Below are positions 1 to 10,829 of a DNA stretch of 52,392 nucleotides, one piece after another. The notes below the pieces were generated by a model. It ran no database searches. It had not been told where the DNA came from and was given only the letters and a program-made list of their open reading frames with translations. How positions within the stretch are numbered: position 1 is the first letter of the stretch; each line of letters opens with the position of its first letter. The position numbers and the translations under genes are program-made. The stretch is taken from assembly GCA_023627715.1 (NCBI GenBank), contig JAMAHW010000143.1:1-52392 (forward strand), read 5' to 3'. This DNA comes from Periconia sp. R9002 (lineage: Eukaryota; Ascomycota; Dothideomycetes; Pleosporales; Periconiaceae).

Positions 1-2707
1 CCAAACCTTGGAGTGCAGTGCATGCATGTGTGTGTGAGAAAAAAAAAAAGTAACCTCCAGGTGCTTGGAAACGCCAACTCCAACCTTACCTAAACCTTAA
101 ACTCCGTCTCGGGATATGTACCTCTACATCTTTTATATTTCCCCGTGTGTGTGTGTGAGAGAGAGAGAGAATGTCAAGTAACGAACGAACTCAGTGTACC
201 TACATATCTAATAAAGTTTTAGGTGAGCGGCTTTTGCGTGTTTGTATACATACATGTGCCGACGGTTTTTTCTTTTTCCATCGTTTATAATTAGGTAGGT
301 GGTTCTAAATTTAGTGCTTATATGTAGAAAGATGTAAGAGGGAAGGTGAGGGGCTCCCTTCGTATAAGGCACCTATTACCTACTTGGGGGGCTGGAATGT
401 TGGGAACGCGTCTAGACGCGTGAGTGAGCGCGTGCTTACATGTACCCATTATCATCAATCGGTCTGGCCTTGATCTGCTTGGGTCGTTGGGGGCCGGGTA
501 TATATAGACGGCACATGACGACATGTTTGTTTTTATTTCCGCATTTTCATGAATTTTGCGCTGCAGTGTTCTGAAATGGAAGATGATGGGCGTGGAATGT
601 GGCTGTTTGTTTGCATGGTTTGCACTTTTTTTTAGTTGTTTGTTTGTTTGTTTGTTTACCCCTCTGCCGCCTCTCTGCCACGTCCTCCTGCAGACAAGCA
701 AGCAGCAAATACCCCGAGTGCCTGCGAGATTATATACTCTCCGATGCCGTCAGCCGCACCCTCGCTATATCGCGCAGGGGGGGAGTTATAGCATTGATGA
801 TGAATATCAGGCCAGCAGAATAGTTTGCGTTGGCGCAATGAGCGATTACGATATTAGATAAGGAGGAAAAGGGGGTACGGTCGGGCGATCGGAACGGATA
901 CCTATCAATCAAGCAGCCAGCCGCGATTATGCACATCATTTGGACAATCAAGCGGAGGTGGATGGGCTAGGTCAGTGTGGCATTGGGCAAGCCATCCTGT
1001 TCTTCCCGGATGGTCGAGTCGAAGAAGAAGGGAAAAAAAAAGGTTAATATAAAAAAAAAGTAATGGCCCAGCATGAAGTTAGCAATTTGCGCAATGCCGG
1101 CCGGGGGCGAAGAAGTTTGCCAGGGTGGGTCGGCGGGTGGCATGGTTTTGAAACACGCTTAACCATGGCCCGTGCCCTTAGCTTTTGCTCGACTTCCATT
1201 TTCCTTCGCATTGGGACTCCCACGCTCGTGTTCGTCAACGACAGCCGACTCGACTCGACCGTGACAGTGACGGTGGCCGGTCGGCCAGACTGCGCGCGCA
1301 CCAACCAGACGCCGACCACAAAATCCATGGGCGTGCAGTTTAGGGCCGGCGTGTGCATTGTGCATCCATGTAAACCTCCAGGAACTGACTGTGGGGATGA
1401 TATGATGGGTGGGTGGCATTGGTGGGCATGCTCATGGTCCATGGACAGGAGCTGAAAAGAAGGGCAGAACAGCCAGAGAAGCGATTGCTGGCGGCTGGGG
1501 CTGTTGAATGTTGTATGATGTTGGTGTAAGGGGTCGAGGACCGAGGGGGAGAGCTTGGTTGCAGCCATAGCCGCCGTCACCGAACCATCTGTGGTTGCGC
1601 CGTTTGAACTCTGGTCGCTGCAGGGCCGCGCTACGGAGACTAATGGCTAGCACTGGTGAGGCCATCGTCATCGTCGCGACGGGAATCATGGCCAACGTTG
1701 GGCTCATCGGACAGAGGATCTATTCGCCATGCGTGTGGGTGGAGAGAGAGGGATGATGGTGTAGAGTGTAGAGTAGGTGGGAAGAAGCATGGGCGTGGTG
1801 GGATGACGATGAATGGTGGTGCATCGTGACCACGGGCTGGGAGTTGCCTGCAGCGACGTATTGGGGCAAGCGCTTGCACAACAAGTGCAGGAACGGGTGC
1901 AGGACGGGGCAGGCACGTTCAGGCACAGGAGGCAGGTGCATCCAGGTACGCTATGTACAGTACAAATTACAGGCACAGCAAGCAACAAGGTTCTGCTTTC
2001 TACAAGACGGCAATGCATCATCTAGTCAATTGCTTTTGTTGTTGATGTTGATGATGATGATGGTGATACCCTGCTTGTGCTGTGCTGCTGTGCTGCTTGT
2101 GCTCCGTGTCGAGTAGCTAGCACCTAGACATGTCGTCGTTGGAGCTGTTCCCCTTTTAATACCCATCTCATCTCGTTTACTTGGCCATAAGCTGCACACA
2201 GGCCCTTTAGAGTTCAGCCGCCTCTCCTCCTTCCGCTCACGTCAAGTCCACTCTCTCCACTCCACTCCTCCTCTCTCCCCCCATCCTTTCAAAGGGACAA
2301 GACGCGCCCAGAGTCAAGAGTCAAGACGCCGTCATCCCTCTCTCTGGCTCTCCGACCTCGTCACCCGTCACCGTCCACGCCCGCTCGTCATCCGCCCACC
2401 CCCCAACCCTCGTGTCGAGCTAGCTGCATTGCTTTGCTTTGCATTGCGTTGATTGCTCTCTGCATTGCCGCACTCCCTCGCTCGCTCGCTACCGCCGCGC
2501 CGCGCTACCACGACTTGCCGTTCCCTCGCCCTTTCTCTGCGACAACAACAACAACAATACCTTAATACATACAATACGTACTTCTGCACCTTTGCACACT
2601 CACACAATCAACACGCCTCCATCCCTCCGCACCCTCACTTCTGCTAGCCTCGCGCCCTGCACACCGCTGCTCCACCACCGACACCGCCCGTCGCTCGCCT
2701 CTGGTGC
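1..2707. other. Upstream region of the kinase gene; no gene recognised
   Basis: No reading frame here looks like a protein: the open frames are low in conserved character and rich in His, Pro or Cys. The stretch holds simple repeats: GT then GA dinucleotides near 145-170 and TTTG units near 636-657. From about 2160 onward the plus strand becomes strongly pyrimidine-rich (CTCC/CTCT runs) with a CAA-repeat run near 2541-2556, typical of a fungal core promoter and 5' leader for the kinase gene that starts at 2737. A 5' leader intron or a non-coding RNA cannot be excluded. Confidence 0.6.
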
Positions 2708-2713
2708 ATGTGA
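2708..2713 (+). promoter_or_regulatory. Minimal start-stop uORF (ATG-TGA) in the kinase leader
   Basis: The sequence reads GTGC-ATG-TGA: an ATG followed at once by a stop codon. It ends 23 nt before the first in-frame ATG of the kinase gene. I find no other ATG between about 2430 and 2737, so if transcription starts in the CT-rich stretch this would be the first AUG met by scanning ribosomes. Start-stop elements are known to hold ribosomes and reduce downstream translation; that role here is inferred. Confidence 0.5.
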
Positions 2714-2736
2714 CGCCGACCCACTTCTGCCAGAGC

Positions 2737-5700
2737 ATGTCTTCGGCCGCTGTGCAGCAGAGCGGACCCGCCATTACCAGCAGGCCCTATCAATCACCCT
2801 CGCAACCTTCACATTCACAGCACTATTCCACTACGACCACTACCACGACTACTTCATCCACACAAGCTTACCCCTCGCCGTCGCAGCAGCAGCCGCCGCC
2901 GTCTGCCGCTGCCTCGACGGGTGCTGCGAGAAAACCCGCACCCAGGTCCAGCAATGGCGCGTCGCCCAACACGCCTGCCTCCCCCCAATCAACGTTACAA
3001 TCTCCCGACGTGTCTAGCAGCCATCTAAACACTCCCCGACAACAACCCCCGCCCACCTCACAATATTCATCGTCTGCGATGCCCTCCTCCGCCGCCGCAC
3101 CAATGCCTCCCCCCCGCTCCTCCTCTCACCGCTCCGCCCACAGCCCTTCCACCCCGCGCCAGGAGAGCTCTCGCAGGAAAGATAAGGAAAGTCCCCGCCA
3201 CCATGGGTCCTCCTCTAGATCAAAGCCCTCCCCCTCGCAGCCTTCCCACAGCCGCTCCGCATCCGCCGTCGGCCAGCCTCCCACCGGAACCAATCTTCCG
3301 CGCGAGGAGAGCACGGTGATTAACAGAATAGTAGTGGCAGATCCCCAGGAGGATGTTGCCCGCGAACGCGCCCGCCAGGCTGAAGCTGTGCCGGCAACTT
3401 CTGGTGCTGACATTACCCCTATCACCGGCCTAGGCCTCGTCGGCAGCGAAGGTGTGGATGATGGCGGCCGCGGCGCTGGACGTAGCCGACAAGACCACTC
3501 ACAAGGCGCTTCCAAGCGTTCCAAGTTTGGTAACTACATACTGGGTCAGACGCTGGGTGAGGGCGAGTTTGGCAAAGTCAAGATGGGTTGGAAGAAGGAT
3601 AGCAGCGTCGAGGTCGCCATCAAGCTTATAAGAAGAGAAACATTGGGTGGAAATCAAAACCGACTACAGAAGATATACCGCGAGATCCAAATTCTTCGAG
3701 GATTGGAACACCCCAACATTGTCCGACTGCACGAGATGGTGGAGACGGAGCGTCACATTGGTATCATCCTGGAATACGCCTCGGGCGGCGAGCTCTTCGA
3801 CTTCATCCTCAACCACCGCTACCTCAAGGACGGCGCCGCACGCAGATTGTTTGCTCAATTGATTTCAGGAGTCGGCTATCTTCACAAGAAGGGCATCGTG
3901 CACCGCGATCTCAAGCTCGAAAATCTGCTGCTTGACCGGAATAGGAATATCATCATCACCGATTTTGGCTTCGCAAACACATTCGATGCCAACGACGAGC
4001 TCGGCGAAGAAATCGAGTTCAACCTGGGCAACAAGGAGTTTATCAAGTCATTGGGATTGGAAGGAGGCGACGGTCCTCGCCGCGGTGATCTCATGCAAAC
4101 CAGCTGTGGTAGTCCTTGCTATGCGGCCCCTGAATTGGTAGTTAGCGACTCGTTATACACCGGCCGCAAAGTGGACGTATGGAGTTGTGGAGTCATTCTG
4201 GTAAGTTGCAACACAGATTCTCGGTTCCGATCGAAACGGATGCTAATACATATCACAGTATGCTATGCTGGCGGGTTACCTCCCATTCGACGACGATCCA
4301 GACAATCCCGATGGAGACAACATCAACCTTCTATACAAGTACATCGTGTCTACGCCCCTCACCTTCCCCGAATACGTTACGCCGCATGCGCGTGATTTAC
4401 TCAAACGAATTCTCGTGCCAGATCCCAGAAAACGTGCAGATCTGTTCGAGGTCGCTCGGCACAGTTGGTTGAGCGACTATGCCCATGTTGTCAGCTTCAT
4501 TACATCGAGCGCAACTACTACCAACGACATCATGAAGGCCAGTGGCTTGAATAGTGAGTCACTCTCGAGGATCCCTCCAACTAAATTCAGTTCTAACGCA
4601 AAAACCCTAGAAGATGCATTCGACATGGCACCTACTCTCGCAAGAAGTGCTTCGGTGCGCGAACCGGGCAAGGCCTCGCATACGACCGTCTCTCCTGTCG
4701 GCGGACTTAGCGCCAAACGCGAGCAAATCAATCAGCAGCCATCCGACAAGGCCAAGAAGGACCGGGACACAAAACGCAGGACTGTGCAGGTCGAATACGT
4801 GGCGCCTCAGTCACAAACTACTCGCGGGGAGGCATCGCCGCCAAGTGCTCCTGTATCCTCGTCTAAAAGCCGAGTCAAGGAACCTGGACCTACCGAAGTG
4901 CCCTCAACAGACGGGTACAGCGCGCGTCCAAGTCGGTCAGCCGCAGGTCCCTCGGCCGCAACCTCTTCGCAGTCAAGGCGGGAACCCCAAAGGTCGGTAT
5001 CTGATTATACAGCCTTCGGAGCGGTCCCTCCTACCTCGGCCGCACGGCCTTCGACAGGTGGCACGCTGGGCGCCAATTCTCGTTTGCCATCAAGAGGAAA
5101 CTCGTACAGTCAGCCATCCACGGCTGCTGTTGCTCCAACCAATGTCGAGGGCCGCTTCTCCCAGCCCAAAGGCAAACAATATCACATTTCTGCGCCCAGC
5201 GCCCAACCCGAGCCGGTCATGGGTCAACCGAGCATCGGCCAGCCATCCACGCATCGCGTGCAATCGATTCAAGCAGAGTCCAAGGGCCACAAGCGCTCGA
5301 ACACGGTTAGTGAGACCTTTGGCAGAGTGGCGTCGATGTTTTCGACTCGCCAGCCATCCTACCCGCAAGATCCCAAAGAGTCTTTCACTTCCCACAACTC
5401 TGATTACGGGCACGAGAAGAGGCTGCAGAAATCATACCCTCCCACGTCTATGCCCGGATCTATTGCTATTACTGACACTCCCCGACAGAGCACAGAATCC
5501 AGCCGGCGAACGTCATTCGGGTTTTCCCGCAAAAATGCATCCGATGCAAGCAGTGGAGGCAAATCGTCCCGGCGGTTTTCGTTGCTACCCTCTTCGCTAT
5601 CCAAGACGTTCTCGTCGAACCACAAAGATGGCACGCCTGCGACATCGCATTCGGATCGTCGGGGTTCCATGGCCGGCTCAACACGCCCACGAGCCAGCTC

Positions 5701-6166
5701 GCGTCCGGGCATGGCTTTTGGTCGTGGAGCGGATTCCCGGTCTCCTAGTCAGAGCACCACGGGAAGCAACGTTCCAGGCTTCTACGACGGGCCGCCCGAA
5801 GGCAACTCGCGCGCACGGGGAGGACCGTCTTCGGCACCAGCCAACCAGACGCATTTCAATCAGGCTCCCATCGGAGACGACAAGTTCCCCAACCCGAGGG
5901 ACCCGCACCCCGCTTCGCAACCCCGTCCGTACCATTTCTCAAACGAGTCCGAGGAGAGCGAGTCGGCGGCGCATAACCAGAACCAACGGCCGCACGGTGA
6001 TGGCGCACCCCCCGAACAAGCCCGCAAGGGTGTGCTCCAGAAAAGTAGGAAGTTTGTGGACGCATACGAAGAGTCTGGCGGCAACAAGTCGAGCAGCGGA
6101 AGCTCGAAGCGGGTCATGGACTTCTTCCGGAGAATGGGCAGGCAGCGAGGCAAGGAGGACCGGTGA
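2737..6166 (+). CDS. kin4: Kin4/Ppk1-type serine/threonine protein kinase (spindle position checkpoint family)
   Basis: Likely exons are 2737-4200, 4259-4553 and 4611-6166, giving about 1,104 residues. The N-terminus is Ser/Pro/Gln-rich and disordered. The kinase domain spans about residues 266-558: glycine loop LGEGEFGKV, lysine in VAIKLI, catalytic [11 protein letters not shown], then an expanded activation segment of about 45 residues before [12 protein letters not shown]. That insertion plus the [10 protein letters not shown] motif is typical of the yeast Kin4/Frk1 group, which delays mitotic exit when the spindle is misplaced. A long basic, Ser-rich tail follows and ends in a Lys/Arg-rich patch, likely for cortex or spindle-pole targeting (inferred). 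The first intron (58 bp) is required by frame. The second (57 bp, GTGAGT...CTAAC...TAG) contains no stop and keeps frame, so retention would add 19 residues. The start is the first in-frame ATG; upstream the frame opens only at a GTG. Confidence 0.9.
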
Positions 6167-8444
6167 AGAAGGAGAGGAGAAGGTACAGTCGCCCATGGCG
6201 CAGGTACCAGCATCAGACAGACATGGAATCATTCACACTCCGCTTCGCATATACAGCACACGTGCGTTGATTGGGAAAGAAGGGGGAAGGAAGCAAAACA
6301 TTGTGGTTTATTAATTTTTTTTATATAATCTGAGGGGAGGGGGCATTCTTCCCCCGTCCGATGTAGGGGGGCGAGCTTTAATGGGAGAGTGACAGAGGGC
6401 AACGGGATCAGAGAGGGGATTGGGACTGGAAAGGGAAAAAAGGGGACGAGGACGAGAGGACAAGGGGAGGAAGGAAAGTGGTGGTGGTGGTGGTAGTCAT
6501 GTATTGCTACCATATTTGCCAACCTAATGTTTACCCGACTTGTTTTTTGTGGTGGAGCGAGCAAACAACTGAGCGAGCCATGTAAGATTTAAACAACCTC
6601 TTACCCCCCTTCCTTTCGACGGAGGGGAAGCGGGGTGATGGGGAGGTGTAATACGTACGCTTGAGGATAGAAGGGAAGAAGGTCGGGCCAGAAGGGCGGA
6701 TGGGATTTGGAGATTTCAATTCTTTTTTTTTTCCTTCTTTTGTTTGGGAGATTGTTTTTTTATGGCACGGCAAGGGCACAGGGAATGGAATGGGATCATA
6801 TCTTCTTTTCTTTCGTCTTCTATCTTCTTTTCCGAGTTTTCTAATGTTACACATAGCGTTTGCGTTTGCGTGCGTACGGAGGGGGTGTGTGTGTGTACGT
6901 GTGTAAGAGGAAAAGAGAGAAAGCAAAGCATTTACATTATTCATCGCATGAGCGGCGGTGGGGGCTTCAATCAATCTTTTTGGGGAATGTTTGAAGTGTA
7001 TCAATGACAATGTGCAGTTTGTTTGTGAAATCTAGCATCGTACACCCTTTTCCTTCGTCAGTCCCGTCGCTTTCTATCCCTTCTTGTTCTTTTTCCACAT
7101 CAGCTTTTAGATACTTCAAAAGATAAGGCGAGAACAAGGCACAGACACACAGACACACAGAAACAGAAAACACAATACCCCCCCTCTTTCCCGTCCCCTT
7201 CCCCTTCCCTCTTCCCCTTAAAAAACAAACTCCCCCCCCCCCAAAACACACCAACAAAGCAAAATTTGAAACACCCCCCCCCCTTTTCGAGGCATACATA
7301 CACAAGGCGAGATGAATCATTATGGTATAATCATCACCTTAAAACTGTAAACCCCAACCGGGGAATTAGTATTTTCCTTCCCTTCCTATTGTTTTTCTCT
7401 TTATTTGTTTCGTTAACCACAATATAACATACATAGGTACATATTACATACATATATACATACATCCATACACATACGCAACCTAGCTCACTTCATCATT
7501 CCCCATCCAACACCCCCATTCCGTTCCTGGCCCCCCCGTAGGTAGGAACGTATTCGTTCGTTCGTTCCTTCATTTACACTTACGAAGCCCCTCCCCCTTC
7601 TCTCTCTATATATAATACTTACAAACATACGTAGTATGTATTGTCAAGGAAGGAAGGAAGGATCTACTGATAGGAAATACAAACCAGTTTACTATTATGG
7701 ATAAAGTATGTAGATGTACATATACTAGAAGTAGAAAAGAAGAAGTCGGAAGCGGAGGAGGAGGAGGAGATGAAAAGGAGAATTGATACATAGGTAGTTG
7801 AGATAAACGGACACGTACGTAGGTGCTGAGGGACAGACAGTCGGACGCGTCCGTCCGTCTGGGCGTGGCTGAGGAGGACGTTGGTTGGATTGTTGGATTG
7901 GATTTATGTTTTTGTTTTTTTTGATAACGTTCGTTAAGCGGACAGGACGGGATGGGATGGGACGGTCACACACACACACACCTAAACATTCACCGCACCT
8001 TTATTACGAAAAACGTATAACTAACTAACCATGTATTCTTATAATTGTTGTTAAGTTTCACTCGCTCGCCTCGCCCCGCCCACCCATCGAAACGATGCAC
8101 AATCCTCGTGCTTTAGGTAAGTAGCTAGCTTCTACGTATGTAGCTATAGATTTTCCCCCAAACCCCCCATACCCGCGCCTTTCTTTAATGCTTGTGACAG
8201 ACAATCAGTCTTGATAGGCCCTCGGTGGGAAACGCGTTTGACGTTGCTGTTGATATGCGATTGGTGATGAAACGGCCGTGAGAAGATCGGAAACAGACAA
8301 ACCCATGTCGAGTGTCGGTCCGTCCGTCCGTCCGATCGAGAAATTGAATCCCTTGCTTAATTATGTACATGCCATACCCCTCAGAGGAGGATATAACGAA
8401 GAAGAGGAAGGTAGAAAATAAATAAATAGATGAAGAGAAGAGCA
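6167..8444. other. Convergent 3' region between kin4 and wc-2; low-complexity DNA
   Basis: The two flanking genes point at each other, so this 2.3 kb should hold both 3' UTRs and terminators. I see no credible coding frame. It contains AT-rich stretches, GT/CA runs (around 6890-6903 and 7969-7980), TACATA-type repeats near 7435-7470, a CCGT repeat near 8314-8332 and a cluster of long C runs on the plus strand at 7178-7283. Confidence 0.6.
7178..7283 (-). repeat. Clustered G-runs on the minus strand (G-quadruplex candidate)
   Basis: The plus strand carries C runs at 7178-7184, 7190-7192, 7195-7198, 7201-7204, 7207-7209, 7214-7217, 7232-7242 and 7274-7283. Read on the minus strand this gives at least four closely spaced G-runs, which fits the usual G3+N1-7 pattern. 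It lies between two convergent genes, beyond the wc-2 stop codon. Confidence 0.5.
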
Positions 8445-10100
8445 TTAGCTGCTGTTCGTGCTCGTGTGCATGAGGAGTGACGGCGTGGTGGGGGTGTTGG
8501 GTACGCCGCCGCCGCTCGCCTGGCTCTGCTTCTTCTTTTCCTTCTTCGCCCATCGTACTAAGTGAAAATGTCAGTGTGATGCTACATAGGAGGAAAGAGG
8601 GAGGAAAAAACTCACAGCCGCAAGCATTACAAAGTGTTTTGGGTCCGTTGGGGCCTTTGCGCCATTCGGGGGAATCGAGGGTCCCGCAGTCGGTACACAC
8701 GTACTCGTCCGCCATTTTCTGCTTCTTCTTCTTATCCGAGGATGTTCTGCCGTCGCGGTCCAGCGAGATCTGGATCCCGGCATCGCCCCGGATCAGCATC
8801 GGGCTGTGTTCTCCGGTACTGATGCCCTGCGACCGCTCCCCATCCCGGTAGCGAAGACCAGTCAGCATCTCTATTGTTTCCAGGTGATTGGCACCCTCGT
8901 ATCGCGCCATTTTGTCGCCGATGCTATCTGGTCGACTGGCGGCCAGCGCCTCGTCCAGATTCTGCCGTGTCAGGGCCGTGTTGGATAGGACCGGCTTCGC
9001 CGGCGGAGGCATGGCTTGGTAATCGGGGTTGACGTTGTCGCCCTCCACGCGTCCAGTCATGTTATCCGAATGCGTGACGGATGAGACTCCATCCGTCTTC
9101 TTTGAATAAGTGCCTTCCATGGTTTCCTGCTCATCCTTCTCCTCGCGCTTGAGCTCCGCTATCCGCTTCATCAACCTCTCGTTCTCTATCTTGTGTTCGA
9201 GGAAGGAGTCGAGCAGGGCGGCGTTCTTTGTGGGGTAAGGCCGGGCCATCATGAAGAAGCCACGGCAGCTCACGCTGTTGGGAGGGGCAAAGGAGCTCGG
9301 GTCGCTGCTGAGATGGGGGTGGCCGTGGGCTTCGAAGATAATCCACGTCTTGTCTTCCTTGAGGAAGCGGTAAAAGAAGCGGAGGGGGTTTCCGGATGCG
9401 ATGGACTCGTTGAACTCTTTTACGAAAATGCCGCTGTCGTCGGGATGTATGTATTCGCCAACGAAGCTACCAATGAGTTGACCGGGCTCCCACCCGGTGA
9501 GAGACTTGCAGGACGGCGACGCATACAGAATCCTGCCATCTGGGGTAAGGATGTGCAAGAAGTCGCGCAGCTCTTCGAGGACGCGTTGCGACCAGTTTCT
9601 CCGCTTTGTGAATTCCGTCAGCGTGCTTCCCGAGGTGTTGAGGCTGGGTGCGCCGAAGCCGGTGGGCAGCGGGCCCGCGCCGGCACCGCTCAGGGTAGGG
9701 TCTTGCTGGAGGTTGAAGACATCGCCTGGCTGGGCGTTTGGCTGGGTGAGGGACTGCTGGGCGAAGGCATCGAAGGACTGCTGGGGGGTGGCCGACACAG
9801 CAGAGTCGTCGAGCTGGGCAATGTCCATATCCACGGGCAACATGTCATCGAGGCCTATGGCCAGGTCCGGGGCTTGGTTGGCCATGGCTCCGAGGCCTGC
9901 CATCTGCTTGCGATCGAGGAATTAGCGTTCATCGTACGATAAAGAGGGAACATCGACGATGCGTCCGTAAGGGGTTTGGGAGCATGTAGCCGTGGGACTG
10001 GACTGGGGCTAGAGTGGAAAGGTAATGATGATGAATGACGGGGACAAAATACTTCTGGGGCCATCGACATGGACTGTATGGAACCGCCATTTTGGTACAT
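8445..10100 (-). CDS. wc-2: White Collar-2 (LreB) PAS/GATA blue-light regulator subunit
   Basis: This is the partner of the blue-light photoreceptor White Collar-1; together they form the nuclear white collar complex that drives light and clock genes. One PAS domain (about residues 125-235 of the longer model) follows the conserved lead-in [14 protein letters not shown] finger near the C-terminus reads C-TD-C, 18 residues, C-NA-C, and continues [10 protein letters not shown] after the last intron. Exons on the minus strand are 8616-9903 and 8445-8557; intron 8558-8615 is demanded by the GATA finger, because only splicing restores Leu-Arg-Trp-Ala after CNACG. The 5' end is less certain: an upstream exon 10053-10100 beginning MYQNGG can be joined in frame across 9904-10052 (GTATTT donor, CTAAT, CAG acceptor), giving 482 residues. 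Starting at the ATG ending at 9903 gives 466. Confidence 0.92.
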
Positions 10101-10829
10101 GGTGAACGGGTGCGGGAGCGGGAGCGGTAACGGCCTTGCGACACTCCACCAACGGCGGTCTGGATAGGTGGTTATTGCGCTTTACGTTAAGTTACTGTAG
10201 TTGCAGCCAATCTGGAGGTGAAGTCTGAACAGAACAGAGCAGGTGTCGAGACAAGGAGGATCAGGCGGCGGTATTCGCTCGCCACCAGCTGCTTAGCAGA
10301 ATGTTTAGCGGTTTCTTTCTATCTAACAGGCACATGTGAACTGCGCTGGCTGGAGAGGGTGAATGGCTGGTTGTCTCGACCTGGCCAACCCGCCCATTGG
10401 ACCTTGCTGATTCACCATGCACTGGATAAAAAGAGAGCGAGGACGAAAAAGGGAGGGTATACAAGAACAAGGACATACATCGATACAAAACCAAGTCGGA
10501 CCAGTCTTCACGACGTGCCCGTACATAATCAGTATCAAAGGCCCGCATGACGAAATCTTCGTATATCGTGCACGAGCCACACGCTTATCAACCACGTGAC
10601 CACGCGCCCTGCGCGCGTGCCTAGCGTTTGCGACTGCCATCAATCTCACTATATCAGTATCCAGGCACCCACCCACTCAACCACATCGCCAGTGAAGCAG
10701 TCCGTCCATCCCAGGCTTGGTCAACCCTAGTTTCACTTTGCAAAGATAGACAACCAAAGATAGAGAAAACCGTGAGGGGGAGTTGAACCTGCAAGACCCC
10801 GGGGTGGACCGCGCCCATCGTCTTTCATC
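10101..10829. promoter_or_regulatory. Divergent promoter region of wc-2 and rad50
   Basis: About 730 bp separate the two divergent genes and no coding frame is convincing. It contains an E-box CACGTG (about 10593-10598) and, next to it, an ACGCG and a CGCGT core at 10602-10606 and 10614-10618, which resemble the MCB elements used by MBF for G1/S genes. Regulation by these sites is inferred. Confidence 0.45.

Noticed and set aside
1044..1580. 178-codon open frame on the minus strand upstream of kin4
   Set aside because: Composition is His/Pro/Ser-rich without any conserved block, it begins at no clear promoter, and overlapping frames on both strands are equally open; it looks like chance in GC-rich sequence.
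4614..6314. 566-codon plus-strand frame overlapping the kin4 tail
   Set aside because: Arg/Pro-rich shadow frame of the Ser-rich coding sequence; the kinase frame is contiguous with the recognised domain.
10768..10782. GAGTTGAAC, a B-box match on the minus strand just before rad50
   Set aside because: Surrounding sequence does not fold into T and acceptor stems.
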